The position numbers and the translations under genes are program-made. A stretch of DNA of 64,000 nt from Paragorgia papillata (taxonomy: Eukaryota > Cnidaria > Anthozoa > Scleralcyonacea > Coralliidae): positions 1-64,000 of the forward strand of contig JAWNZC010000121.1 in NCBI GenBank assembly GCA_035771165.1, written 5' to 3'. How positions within the stretch are numbered: position 1 is the first letter of the stretch; every line of letters starts with the position of its first letter. The notes below the pieces were generated by a model. It saw only the letters and a list, made by a program, of their open reading frames with translations, searched no databases and was not told where the DNA came from. Below, piece by piece: positions 37,661 to 48,010 of the stretch.

Positions 37661-39217
37661 TTTTTTCTGATTTTTTAAAAAAAAATCGGGAAAAAAAAAG
37701 TAAAGGGGTTAGCCTTTACTTTTTGACCGATTTTGGTCATTTTTGAAACTTTTGAGTTAGGGTCAAAAACGGTTAAATAAAGTCTTTTTAGACCTTCTGT
37801 GAAAAGGAGAAGGCTGTATTTGGGCTAAAAATATTTTTTCTGATTTTTTTTAAAAAAAAATCGGGGAAAAAAAAAAGTAAAGGGGTTAGCCTTTACTTTT
37901 TGACCGATTTTGGTCATTTTTTGAAACTTTTGAGTTAGGGTCAAAAACGGTTAAATAAAGTCTTTTTAGACCTTCTGTGAAAAGGACAAGGCTGTATTTA
38001 GGCTAAAAAAATTTTTTCTGATTTTTTAAAAAAAATCGGGGAAAAAAAAAGTAAAGGGGTTAGCCTTTACTTTTTGACCGATTTTGGTCATTTTTGAAAC
38101 TTTTGAGTTAGGGTCAAAAACGGTTAAATAAAGTCTTTTTAGACCTTCTGTGAAAAGGAGAAGGCTGTATTTGGGCTAAAAATATTTTTCTGATTTTTAA
38201 AAAAAAATCGGGAAAAAAAAAGTAAAGGGGTTAGCCTTTACTTTTTGACCGATTTTGGTCATTTTTGAAACTTTTGAGTTAGGGTCAAAAACGGTTAAAT
38301 AAAGTCTTTTTAGACCTTCTGTGAAAAGGAGAAGGCTGTATTTGGGCTAAAAATATTTTTTCTGATTTTTCAAAAAAAAATCGGGGAAAAAAAAAGTAAA
38401 GGGGTTAGCCTTTACTTTTTGACCGATTTTGGTCATTTTTGAAACTTTTGAGTTAGGATCAAAAACGGTTAAATAAAGTCCTTTTAGACCTTCTGTGAAA
38501 AGGAGAAGGCTGTATTTGGGCTAAAAATATTTTTCTTGATTTTTCAAAAAAAACTCGGGGAAAAAAAAAGTAAAGGGGTTAGCCTTTACTTTTTGACCGA
38601 TTTTGGTCATTTTTGAAACTTTTGAGTTAGGGTAAAAAACGGTTAAATTGATTTTTCAAAAAAAACTCGGGGAAAAAAAAAGTAAAGGGGTTAGCCTTTA
38701 CTTTTTGACCGATTTTGGTCATTTTTGAAACTTTTGAGTTAGGGTCAAAAACGGTTAAATAAAGTCTTTTTAGACCTTCTGTGAAAAGGAGAAGGCTGTA
38801 TTTGGGCTAAAAATATTTTTCTGATTTTTAAAAAAATCGGGAAAAAAAAGTAAAGGGGTTAGCCTTTACTTTTTGACCGATTTTGGTCAATGAAACTTTT
38901 GAGTTAGGGTCAAAAACGGTTAAATAAAGTCTTTTAGACCTCTGTGAAAAGGAGAAGGCTGTATTTGGGCTAAAAATATTTTCTGATTAAAAAAAATCGG
39001 GAAAAAAAAGTAAAGGGGTTAGCCTTTACTTTTTGACCGATTTTGGTCATTTTTGAAACTTTTGAGTTAGGGTCAAAAACGGTTAAATAAAGTCTTTTTA
39101 GACCTTCTGTGGAGAAAGGAGTAGGCTGTATTTCGGCTAAAAAATTTTTTTTGGGATTTTTCAAAAAAAATCGCGCGAAAAAAATGTAAAGGGTTTGCCT
39201 TTACTTTTTGACCGATT

Positions 39218-39350
39218 TTACCCCTGTTGAATGATGTTGAACGATGTTGAAATGGTGTTGAATAATTGTTGAACGAAATTTGAACATGTTCAAATATTTC
39301 GTTCAACACGCTTTCAACATTTCATTCTATTGCATTTCTCAAAATGTTGA
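39218..39350. repeat. Foldback insertion in a terminal satellite monomer
   Basis: Non-satellite sequence interrupts a monomer between GACCGATTTT and GAGTTAGGG. It consists of gttgaa(c/t)gatgttgaa-type short repeats and a palindrome at 39268-39307 (GTTGAACGAAAT ... ATTTCGTTCAAC around GAACATGTTC). Confidence 0.7.
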
Positions 39351-39466
39351 GTTAGGGTAAAAAACGGTTAAATAAAGTCTTTTTAGACCTTCTGTGAAAA
39401 GGAGTAGGCTGTATTTGGGCTAAAAATATTTTTTTGGATTTTTCAAAAAAAAATCGGGAAAAAAAG

Positions 39467-39660
39467 AGTTGAACGCATCTGGCCACATTTCATTCAACTT
39501 TGTTGAACAGAGACATGCGCCATGCGGGATATTGTCGATTCCAGCTTTTGTGGTAGCCCGCGTTCAATTAATTGTCATTCATGAATGTTGAACGATGTTG
39601 GATTCATTTGGCCACTCGTGCTTTCAACATTATTCAACATAATGTGAAAGGGTTGTAAAG
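39467..39660. repeat. GTTGAAC-type repeat at the satellite boundary
   Basis: The last satellite monomer stops inside its A-run, and sequence related to the 39.2-kb insertion follows: GTTGAACG, CATTCAAC, TGTTGAAC, GTTGAACGATGTTGGATTC and TTCAACATTATTCAAC in both orientations. This looks like a second copy of the same small element, marking the array end. Confidence 0.5.
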
Positions 39661-40879
39661 CTAGCTACTGGACAAAATAAATTAAAATGTCAATTAGAGC
39701 AAAGTAAATTACCAAGATTATAATTTTGATAACGAAATACTGACGTTTCGTCATGAAGGGCCCTACTCGAACTTGCCAATGTTGAACTATTGGCAAACGA
39801 AGTTCAGTTTAAATTGGTTAATGTCATCAAAGAGAAACAAAACAGCGTCGATGAATATGGACCGTGTAAAAAACACGTGGAAAATAAACACTGGACTAGT
39901 AGGATTAAGGGAACATGCGAATCTCGACTCGATAACATGGTACTGCGAAAGTAGCTGTGACTAAGATAATAACCACTGACTGCCGTTACACTGGCACTGT
40001 ACTACTACGGAATACTGACGTCACTAGAGACACACTGCGACCTGGACATAATGCAAACACTGGAGCACTTGAACTGTGGACCACTGCTAGATGCACTACA
40101 CTGCTTAGGACTGATGTGCGCCTATAGTAATCTAGAAAATTGCGTTTTACATTTTAAAATAAGCAACAAAAAAATATTAAGTGCATAATAATTGTAGATC
40201 AGGCCTATCATATTTTTCTGAAATAAATTTATATTTATCCATGTTTTGCGATAAATTAAGGCAAAAAGTTTAACAGATCATATCTTGCTTAGAAACAATC
40301 AACAGGTTTACATTTTTGTTTGTTGCTGAACAGACTTCGCCATCTTTCCATCGAGAGATGAGACTCATAAACCCTTGTAGAACAAGCAACTAATAGATAA
40401 TGCATTAAGGCGCGTCGGCACACACGCATGCATGTACATATATATATATATATATATACACGCCCTCGATTTTCGATGAAAATTCATTTTTGTATCACGT
40501 TTAGCTATGACGAAGCATTTCGCCAAAAATGAAACGCGAGTTTTATTCAGTTCCCAAAAATCTATCTAGTTCATCACTCAATTTCGCATTGCGCGCCGAT
40601 ATATCCAAAAATACTGCTCAAACAGCACTCTAACACTTTTTTAAATATTACTTTTTTTATTCCAAAGCGCGCAATTTGTTCCTTCAAAGCCGCGACAAGT
40701 TCTTTGCTTTTGTTTTTATCTTCCATAAACAACAAAAACTGAGCGTTTAAACACTAAGTGCGTGGCGAAGTATAATGGGGCTTTTAATTAAAATTTGTAA
40801 TTAACTAACAATAAGTGCGTAGGCGGCTAATTGTATAAATAATTAGCGTACTCATTTAGACTTAGCGTCTTCTTATATC
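39661..40879. other. Intergenic region upstream of the secreted peptide gene
   Basis: No supported gene. A 63-codon frame at 39773-39964 has no recognisable homology. An (AT)n microsatellite lies at about 40437-40460. Confidence 0.4.
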
Positions 40880-40887
40880 TATAAAAG
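40880..40887 (+). promoter_or_regulatory. TATA box of the secreted peptide gene
   Basis: TATAAAAG lies 71 bp upstream of the ATG at 40951. Initiation about 30 bp downstream would give a short 5' UTR of roughly 40 nt. The match and spacing are good for a metazoan core promoter; the assignment is inference. Confidence 0.6.
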
Positions 40888-40950
40888 GATCACTCATTGA
40901 CTTTAAAATACAGAAGATAAGTTGTTGGAGTGTATATTAACATTGAAAAC

Positions 40951-41247
40951 ATGGGTTCACGTGTTACATTTGTTCTTTTAGTTCTGGCTTTGGCAACGTT
41001 GAGTTTAGTGTGCGAGGCTAAACAACAACAAAATTTTTACGAAGAAGACCGAGCTGTGTTCGACAAACCTGGAGTTAATAGAAGGCCAAGGACCTTTGAG
41101 AACCGCATCGAGTTTCTACGAAACCAAATTAAACGAATGGAAAACAAAGAATTCATGGAATCAAAGAGAGATTTTGAGAAACGCAAATATTCCTCGATTG
41201 TGTGTACTACCAGCCCAGGCAGATGTACTAAAAAAAGCTGGCGTTAA
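40951..41247 (+). CDS. Small secreted peptide precursor (98 aa)
   Basis: The frame is open from a GTG seven codons upstream, but the ATG at 40951 is the only sensible eukaryotic start and places a signal peptide exactly at the N terminus. Residues 1-23 form a hydrophobic signal ending CEA. Residues 24-78 are a hydrophilic, strongly charged stretch, probably helical, with basic pairs RR44-45, KR61-62, KR72-73 and KR77-78. The last 20 residues after KR contain two cysteines (C85 and C92, six residues apart, around TTSPGR) and end KKSWR. This is the layout of a preproprotein cleaved at dibasic sites to release a disulfide-looped peptide, such as a neuropeptide, hormone, antimicrobial or venom-type peptide. 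I do not recognise the family. A TATA box upstream and poly(A) signals downstream fit a single-exon gene. Confidence 0.72.
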   Translation: MGSRVTFVLLVLALATLSLVCEAKQQQNFYEEDRAVFDKPGVNRRPRTFENRIEFLRNQIKRMENKEFMESKRDFEKRKYSSIVCTTSPGRCTKKSWR

Positions 41248-41408
41248 AAAACTGTCAATTCTAAAAACAGTATGATAACATTAATAACATTAGAATAGCG
41301 AACAAGATGATGTAAAATTAAGAATAACTCGCAAAATTGATCATCTTTAGGTATACCAACCACTGATGTAGTTATATGGATATATGAATGCCTTCAGCTT
41401 ATATTAAA

Positions 41409-41483
41409 AATAAAAGTGTAAACGTTCCTTCATGGTAAAGCCTGAGTCAACAGGTCGAAAGCTCACGGCAATAAAATAATAAA
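41409..41483 (+). terminator. Poly(A) signals of the secreted peptide gene
   Basis: AATAAA hexamers lie at 41409-41414, 41470-41475 and 41478-41483, 160-240 bp after the stop codon. Which one is used cannot be told from sequence. Confidence 0.5.
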
Positions 41484-41550
41484 CGTGGTGTTCCCACAAA
41501 CTCTCGCTATTATGATTCTTTTCATGTGTTGTCCTACCAACTCTGATCCC

Positions 41551-42413
41551 GTTTACACTAGAGCAAAAGTTCAGGATTCGTGGCGAATCCGGAACGTTTT
41601 AGTACCGGATTCGTTTTGCCGTTTACACACAAAAGAATAAATCCGGAATAAAAACTTTCCAGTTTGATCACGTATCCGGAGATTTCGAATCCGGAAAAAA
41701 ATGTAGAAACTATAGCTTCGCATCCGAATACTTTTAAATCCGAGACAATACGTAGTGTGAACGGTTATTCCGATTCGGATGCTCGTCCCAGTTCCCTCGC
41801 AGTCTTATGAGGTTGCGGTGGAACCAACATGGTGAGCATATTAACTGAATTAAAAAGAAATTCGTAGTTTAGTGTAAAGGTACAGGAATGAGTTAAACAA
41901 GCCTCAAAGAATACGTATACGGTGGAGAATTTATGTAACTTTTGTTGGTAAATTTATACTAAAACAAAACTCGCCTTGGCTTCGCCTCGCGGATAGAAAA
42001 CTCGGGCTCATTGTAAAAGGCTCAGCGTTCAGGTATTAAATTACCGCTTACTTTAGAATAGTTTCGTGCGAGACAAAAATTATATGTGTGCAAAGAAAAG
42101 AAATAATATTCATAAAACCTTAAAATAGTAATTAAGTCATTCGTGCATTTTCTTACAGACTATATTTAGTCCAAGTTTTGACATGTGCTATATTCGCGAT
42201 AATTTTAATTATCATGTGAAATTTGTCCACGGAGTTTTTCAAGTTTGCGTCATAGTGACACTGTGCCTTTAATTATAGAGAAGATGCGTCTTAGACGCAT
42301 GGGTCGAATCCGCATATACTGTTGTAGTGTAAACCCCTTACGAATCCGAATACTCAGTATGAAGTGAATCCGGAAACATTTACGAATTCGGAAACTTTTG
42401 CTCCAGTATAAAC
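41551..42413. mobile_element. Non-autonomous DNA transposon, 0.86 kb
   Basis: The left end GTTTACACTAGAGCAAAAG (from 41551) is matched, with two differences, by the reverse complement of the right end (to 42413, GTTTATACTGGAGCAAAAG). Many subterminal copies of AATCCGGA/ATTCGGAT occur in both orientations near both ends, as expected for transposase-binding sites. No transposase frame is present. Target-site duplication and superfamily could not be settled. Confidence 0.75.
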
Positions 42414-42699
42414 GTAGTCTCTATACGTATAGAAAACTTAGGGGACCGGTCATTATTTATGGCTGGGGGTGGGACCGAAGAGAAAAAGGTTTGGGGTAAG
42501 CCAAAATTTGTGGTATGTCCAAGGTTGGGTACGAAAAAACAATTATAAGAGTGAATAGGGGGTGGGTAAAAAAAAAATCACTATACCTAAGAATTGTTTA
42601 TCTATTAAGAAATGTTGTATTAATATGTATATACAATATGCAAACTACATGTATCACAAGAGGGGCATTTTTAAAGTTCCTACAAAGTCCAAAAATATT

Positions 42700-43370
42700 T
42701 ATTCTACAAGGTCCAATTGGCATTTCACTCTATCAGATGGATTTCCCTTGGACGGTTTGTTTCTTCTTATCTTCTTTAACTTTCGAACCTGTTTCTCTTT
42801 TTCTTCGTCCTATGCTTTCCTCCGCTTCTCAACACTTTCGTACCTCTCCCCCCATCCATCTAAACCTTTCTTTTGCAACTGATCCATAACATGACGAAAC
42901 ATCCTGCCATCATATGCTTCAGTCTGCCTTGATTCATTTCCCTCAACTAGTAACAATGTTTTCTTTAATTAAATTCAAGCTTCATTACTTGCCCATGACC
43001 TTTTCATTCATGCTGTCGTACATATAATTCCTTTTTCCCCATGCTAAAACGATGATCGATGTATATCATTCAAAGATTTTAATCGATTCCTCACTGAAGT
43101 GCCGTCTACTTGCTGCTTTGACTTTTGGAGACATCTTCAACCATTATACATCAGAAGGAAAATTCCTATGGTATCTTTTCCATGTTATGTTTCTCTTATT
43201 TAGGGAATCATCCCTTCCCTGATATGAGGGAGAGAACCTTTTTGCACTTGTTTGTACTTGGTTACAACACCATATCGAAACCAATCGTTTGACCATCCAA
43301 ATATGCCTTGGAAGGTGGACTGTTTTCACCAACCAAAAGCGGATTGGATACCTACTGCCTCTTGTTATGG
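42700..43370 (-). pseudogene. Decayed coding remains in the 3.7-kb transposon (left half)
   Basis: On the minus strand, coding-like pieces are scattered over frames and stops. One piece at 43353-43270 contains VGENSPPSKAYLDGQTIGFD. Another at 42957-42700 contains AYDGRMFRHVMDQLQKKGLD, followed after an in-frame stop by a Lys/Arg/Glu-rich stretch ending near KCQLDLVE. I do not recognise the family. Being inside a transposon, it may be a transposon accessory protein or a captured host fragment. Confidence 0.35.
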
Positions 43371-43617
43371 AATTGAAGTAAATCAATCTATCTGACTTTT
43401 ACATTCGGGATGAGAAACTTCTCCCATTGGGTTTCTTTTCCACAACTGTTTGCTTTACCAAATACTTGAAATTTTCCACCAACAAGTGATATGGCTTGTA
43501 AATAATAATTATGATATTATTATAGTCAATTTTTGTCTTTCACAGTTTGTTCCAAATTCTTAAGAGGTAATAAAGCCCCATGCAAAATGATGCCATGGAA
43601 ATCAGAAAACCTATAAA

Positions 43618-43800
43618 ATGCAATTACTTCAAGACAAAATCTACTGGAAATTCTTATCTTATGGGGAAGGGGGAAAAAGGCCCGGTCATGGAAAGTTATA
43701 CGTAATTAAATATGAAAACGGAAAGATTGTTTTAGGAAAACATACAGATCATAAGGCTAGAATTAATGAATACATTTTGTACAGATACATCAAAATATAA
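43618..43800 (+). other. Short coding-like frame in the 3.7-kb transposon
   Basis: A 60-codon frame from an ATT/ATG-poor start reads coding-like in the middle (FLSYGEGGKRPGHGKLYVIK, then GKIVLGKHTDHKARINEY) and ends at TAA. No family is recognised and no splice context is clear. It may be a remnant of transposon-encoded protein. Confidence 0.2.
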
Positions 43801-44585
43801 TTGTGAGGTGTACGAAGAAGATGGCCTAGAATAACGCGCCGAGCCGCCTCTCTTAGATCTCCTTTCTCGCCTCCCGTTCCCACCTCTCACCCAAATCTCC
43901 CAAGCCCAACTACCTATTTGAGCATTTTAGCTCCCAATACCCCAACCACCAACCAACACACCCAAAATACCCCCACCCCACCCCACAGCCAACAAACCTT
44001 CAGAGGTCAAACATATTAACCCGACTCTACTTCTTTGAAATTTCCCTTGTTGACCTTGTTTACGTCATTCGTTGCTCTATTTATACTTTGAATTATTGTT
44101 GACCTTTTCAAGCACAGAAGAACATGCAGCAATTGGAGCAGTTGGGAGGATAATTGTAGACATGATAAAGCTTTTCCTTGAATTTTATTATTCAAATGGC
44201 CGCCCGGTTTTTCCAGATAAACCCCCATAACGATGGTCGAACCCACTGGTCGAACATCTGATTGCTTCTCGTGCTGTGTTCAACGGATCTTCAATCAATT
44301 CCACATTCATCAAAAACCAGTGTCTTTAAAACACTGTAAGGATACTCAACTGTGAAGTTAATCGGTAAGAGAGAAAAGATTCGAAGCTAGAAGTAGAACC
44401 ATCCGCCCATGATCATGCAAAAGACCATAACGGGAATCCTTGGCAACTGTAAGCAACACCATAATTATTTCAATACTGATGACGTAAGACCTTTGGATCC
44501 TTTCCGTTTGTCGCTGTATTCCTGCTCGCGGCCTCTTCGATTATCAAATAGTGGCTTAAGCCTGGTAACTCTCGGCTCAATTTCA

Positions 44586-44758
44586 AAAGAAAATATGGGC
44601 CAGGTAACCAGTAATATCATTCTCTTGCGTCATCAGGGCTAAAAGTCCCACTTATGACGATTGCAGTTTTACTCCACAAGCCACTAAAAACGCGCGAAAT
44701 TTTAACCAAAAGGAAAGCAGAATTCTTATAGTGGTTTACCTGGCCCATATTCTTTTGA
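44586..44758. repeat. Inverted repeat inside the 3.7-kb transposon
   Basis: ATATGGGCCAGGTAA (44594-44608) and its inverse TTTACCTGGCCCATATTC (about 44735-44752), with flanking AAAAGAA/TTCTTTT, form arms of about 22 bp around a loop of about 125 bp. Possibly the ends of a smaller nested element. Confidence 0.55.
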
Positions 44759-44831
44759 TTGGGCCAGGGTACCCTAGGCTAATAGTGGCTTGGAGATTGA
44801 GCTGCAAACAAGTGAATAATTTCTATTATAT

Positions 44832-45186
44832 TGTAATTGGAGGGTCCCGAATGAAAAAGTAACCGAAAGGCCGCCAAAAGATCAACATGAATGGGTACGA
44901 CTCCAGGCTACTGGAGACGGAGCAATCGAAGGGAAGGAATCAAGCACGAGCAGAGTTGATGTTGAAAGCTCGAGTGGTCACGATGTGAGGAAAAAGCAGG
45001 AGTATCTCAAAATCAATTGCAAACCTTTGCTCTTTTTAAAAGGATAATCGCCATGGTTTCTTCAAACAGTATTGGGAATACAACACAAGTGGCATCACAA
45101 CACGAGAAGAAGCAAGCAAAATAATGGGTCTTCTGGCGGTGCATGGATTGCTCTTCCTATGTGAGCATATTGCGAAGGATGGTTAA
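44832..45186 (+). pseudogene. Decayed coding remains in the 3.7-kb transposon (right half)
   Basis: A plus-strand frame from 44832 to a TAA at 45045-45047 reads coding-like (PPKDQHEWVRLQATGDGAIE, later VRKKQEYLKINCKPLL). A second frame, 45055-45186, continues in similar style (GFFKQYWEYNTSGITTREEA, then IMGLLAVHGLLFLCEHIAKD). A frame change and stop separate them. The protein is not recognised. Further purine-rich coding-like debris continues to about 45,700. Confidence 0.35.
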
Positions 45187-46150
45187 ATGCACATGACAAC
45201 AGCTTTTTACCATTTTGATGAAGCTCTGGAACTTTTCCTTTTGCTCCTATTACAATAAAGGACCACCATTTATTAACACAGCCAAGACAACCAGACAGGG
45301 AAGAATCAGAGAAACGATGGGAGAAAGAGCAAGACCAGACCAGGAGGAACGAGAAGGCCCTACCACGAATACAAATTGGTTCATAGAACTTGTAATGGAG
45401 AGGAGAGCGTTGGGGAAGCCTGAAGGTTTTGGAGTTTGAAACAAATTACCTCGACAAAACATAAGCTTAATAAGAAAGGAAGAAAAAAATGACAAAATAA
45501 ATTCTATTACAGCAGATGTGTTTAGAAAAGTAACCAACAGAATGTCCATAGAGGAAGCAATGGAAACAGATGGTGGATGAAGAAGGAAAGTGGTTGATGG
45601 GAGTGACGAAGAACCAGGTTGTTGAAGAAATTGGAACTGAGAGAGTGGTTTGAAGTAGTAGTGAAGTGGAGAGTGAAGCACCAGTCAAAGTTGACCCCCT
45701 TTCCTGTTAATAAGTAAAACCCGCTTATGGGACGTTGATGCCGGCCCATTGGAATTTGTTTAGAACTTAATTGAGTACTTTTGATTGAATGAGCATTTGA
45801 ATCACAACACTAAATGGCCTTTAAAAGAATTAACAATGTGAATTTTATAATATAAAATCGTCAGATATATAAATGTACCTAATATGACATATCCCTGGAA
45901 CAGTACTGTGTGGCCTTTGTCCCAAAAAGACGTTGACATTATACTATTTTTAAAGTAAAGTATTGTTCGTGGCTGATCAAACACCCTTTTTGTTTGATAT
46001 GTGGGGGTGGGTCAGAAAAAAATTTGGTGATTCGTTGGGTGGGTAAGGGAAAATTTTAATGGAAAATAAATTGGGTGGTCATTTTTTTGTGAGGAAAAAA
46101 CTTTTCTCTTCGGTCCCACCCCTGGCCATAAATAATGACCGGTCCCTTAG

Positions 46151-47411
46151 CAGAATAAAGAATAATAATAAAATAGGTCACTTATGTGTAATAAACAAAT
46201 AAGAGAAAGAAATAGTGTTAACAAGAACTATATATAAGCCCTATCAATAAACTCTAGATCTGTCAAATTGACAATCATAGCTATATAAACTGTTCTCTTT
46301 AAAGGTCAGTAAGGGCTATTTCCTACAGTTTCTGGCAAGCTGTAAGAAACGCTTAAGGTATTATATATATATATAAATATTCTTTTCACTGAGCTCTTTC
46401 AGTATTAAATCAACGTTTTCGGCAAATTACATAGATGACAATTCAAGTTTTAATGCCATCATACTAAATTAAATACACAAAAATTATAAGTCAAAGTATT
46501 TAAAGCTTTTAGCATAAACTAACAATCAAATCAAATTCAACGGTTATTTAAATAGAAAGTTTGAAACTCAAGTAATTAAATAGAAAGTAAAATAAAAAAT
46601 TCTAACTTAGATATTGTAAATATTTAATTGTCGGGTGATGTTGTTACTTTATATAGTTGTGAAGAAAATGGTGAAAAAAACATGGCTGAGTTAGGCATGT
46701 CAGGCTTTGCCAGATTAAAACACAGCACTTCGTGTGCCGTTTCCAGGTGGACAAATTAATATTAGCAATTCTGCTCCTGTTTTAAACCAAACATTTTGTG
46801 TTGTTGCAGTTATTATATTAATGGGCTGCTTGCTCTTCTCTTAATAAGTACTGAATCGCTATTTCAATAAGAAATTGTTCAAAAAGCAATAATATGCATG
46901 TTCAATAATGTGCTTTATTTTAAAATATTGATACGTACCCAACATTATCACGATTCCTCAATGGGTTCTTAAAATATTGGTTTTAAACATCAAACAATAC
47001 ATAAATGTGATGTTATACTTGAAGGTAATGGCTCTAACTTTATGTAGAATTTCGCATTATCCAAAGTTTGGCATTTGAAACGATTTTTTAGGGCAACCCG
47101 TCGAGGAATCGTGATAAATCCATCACTGATCAAAATTGCAATGTTCCGTGTCAATATTGCAAAGTCGCTCGCAAGAGAACATCCCGTTTGACTATAAAAA
47201 CAGATGGAATCATTTACGAAAGGATCGGATGTGGTTTGAATATGATATTGGACTGAGGTTTTCTGACTTGGATTTTTTCTTAAAATACTGAACCGTTTAA
47301 GAAGCTCTATGAAACGTTTACCAAATTGGTTAAAAATGGAATTTGGTTAAAAAATATCGCCTCGTTTTTGAAGACACTCAGGGCCAATTGCGAAACGGTG
47401 ATTTAGTTACT
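46151..47411. other. Intergenic, nothing recognised
   Basis: AT-rich sequence with no frame above chance length, a short (TA)n at about 46350-46370, and no clear element ends. Confidence 0.45.
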
Positions 47412-47632
47412 CCAGTCCGTATCGGTCTTTAGTATTTTATTCTGGCTAACGCCAGACGATTGTATTCATCTCTGGGGAAGCCCTCGGACAGGAATGAGTT
47501 ATAAACTATCTCTCTAACTCTATCCTGTCCGAATTGGTCTTTAGTATTTTATTCTAGCTAACACCAGACGATTGTATTCACCTCTGGGGAAGCCCTCGGA
47601 CAGGAATGAGTTATGAACTATCTCTTTAAGGA
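47412..47632. repeat. 112-bp tandem duplication of a dispersed repeat
   Basis: Two adjacent copies (GGTCTTTAG at 47424 and 47536, period 112) carry TATTCTGGCTAACGCCAGAC, followed by a GGGGAAGCCCTCGGACAGG segment. A third, shorter copy lies inverted at 52519-52583. This is a dispersed family; similar text is common in anthozoan genomes as far as I remember, which supports the organism guess. Confidence 0.7.
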
Positions 47633-47680
47633 GTATACAGTGAATTGAATATAGCTAAACAAGATATATTCTCGGGATTT

Positions 47681-47815
47681 TGGGTGAAGGAAAATTCGAT
47701 AATATATACATTTTAAGACCAGACCGGGAACAGTTGCGAAAAATGCAACTACACAGGCCTTCCGGCAGGAATTGAACCGATTCTAGTGCAATGCTCTCAC
47801 CACTGAGCCACCTTA
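47681..47815 (-). mobile_element. tRNA-derived SINE, minus-strand copy
   Basis: The reverse complement carries TGGCTCAGTGGTGAGAGC (Pol III A box) and GGTTCAATTCC (B box), followed by the body segment GTAGTTGCATTTTTCGCAAC. Compared with the facing plus-strand copy it has lost 11 nt between the two boxes (the caaggtcgtgg segment). Confidence 0.8.
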
Positions 47816-47852
47816 ATATATACACAGAACTCGCGATCAAGCTCTCGGCAAC

Positions 47853-48010
47853 GCCCTCCGTGGCTCAGTGGTCAGAGCATTGCACTAGAATCGCAAGGTC
47901 GTGGGTTCAATTCCTGCCGGAAGGCCTGTGTAGTTGCATTTTTCGCAACTGGTCCCGGTCTGGTTTTAAAATGTATATATTCTACACTCGAATTTTCCTT
48001 CACCCAAAAT
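47853..48010 (+). mobile_element. tRNA-derived SINE, plus-strand copy
   Basis: A tRNA-like head spans 47853-47925: A box TGGCTCAGTGG at 47861-47871, B box GGTTCAATTCC at 47904-47914, and an acceptor-stem-like GCCCTCCG ... CGGAAGGC pairing. The body continues through GTAGTTGCATTTTTCGCAAC to about 48010. It is head-to-head with the 47681-47815 copy, so a transcript through both could form a long duplex. It is not a functional tRNA: the anticodon stem pairs poorly and it is fused to a repeat body. Confidence 0.85.

Larger units (their letters stand above)
5513..39466. repeat. 34-kb satellite array, ~172-bp monomer
   Basis: About 195 head-to-tail copies of one monomer. GTTAGGGTC landmarks at 5523/5692 and at 27010/27182/27354 give periods of 169 and 172; the variation is mainly in A-runs. 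The monomer carries nested inverted repeats: 12-bp perfect arms AAAAAGTAAAGG and CCTTTACTTTTT around a 6-nt GGTTAG loop; GATTTTT/AAAAATC; TGACC/GGTCA around GATTTT; and GTCT/AGAC around TTTT. Each copy also has one TTAGGG. There are no conserved frames; the 60-80 aa frames near 21.3 and 39.0 kb are monomer translations. The left third mixes several variants, the centre (about 26-35 kb) is homogeneous, and the right edge is degraded. Monomer length and A/T composition resemble centromeric or heterochromatic satellites; that role is inference. Confidence 0.98.
42442..46146. mobile_element. 3.7-kb DNA transposon with inverted ends
   Basis: The left end GGGACCGGTCATTATTTATG (42442 on) recurs as the reverse complement at the right end (to 46146). 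Similarity continues through the GGGTGGGACCGAAGAGAAAA segment, giving terminal inverted repeats of about 45 bp. Both sides are flanked by TTA(G): TTAG at 42438-42441 and at 46147-46150. A TTA duplication would suit PIF/Harbinger, but a 4-bp TTAG reading is equally possible. The interior holds only broken coding-like stretches on both strands (annotated separately), so the copy is dead or non-autonomous. Confidence 0.75.

Noticed and set aside
5513..39466. CRISPR-like array
   Set aside because: Units are adjacent near-identical 172-bp monomers with no unique spacers, in a eukaryotic context.
5513..39466. TTAGGG in every monomer as an interstitial telomere array
   Set aside because: There is only one TTAGGG per 172 bp, with no consecutive repeats.
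45250..45681. 143-aa minus-strand frame in the 3.7-kb transposon
   Set aside because: Ser/Leu/Phe-rich shadow of purine-rich plus-strand text; the plus strand reads more like (decayed) coding sequence.
47853..47925. Functional tRNA gene
   Set aside because: A and B boxes are present, but it is fused to a SINE body, has a facing sibling copy, and lacks a convincing anticodon arm.
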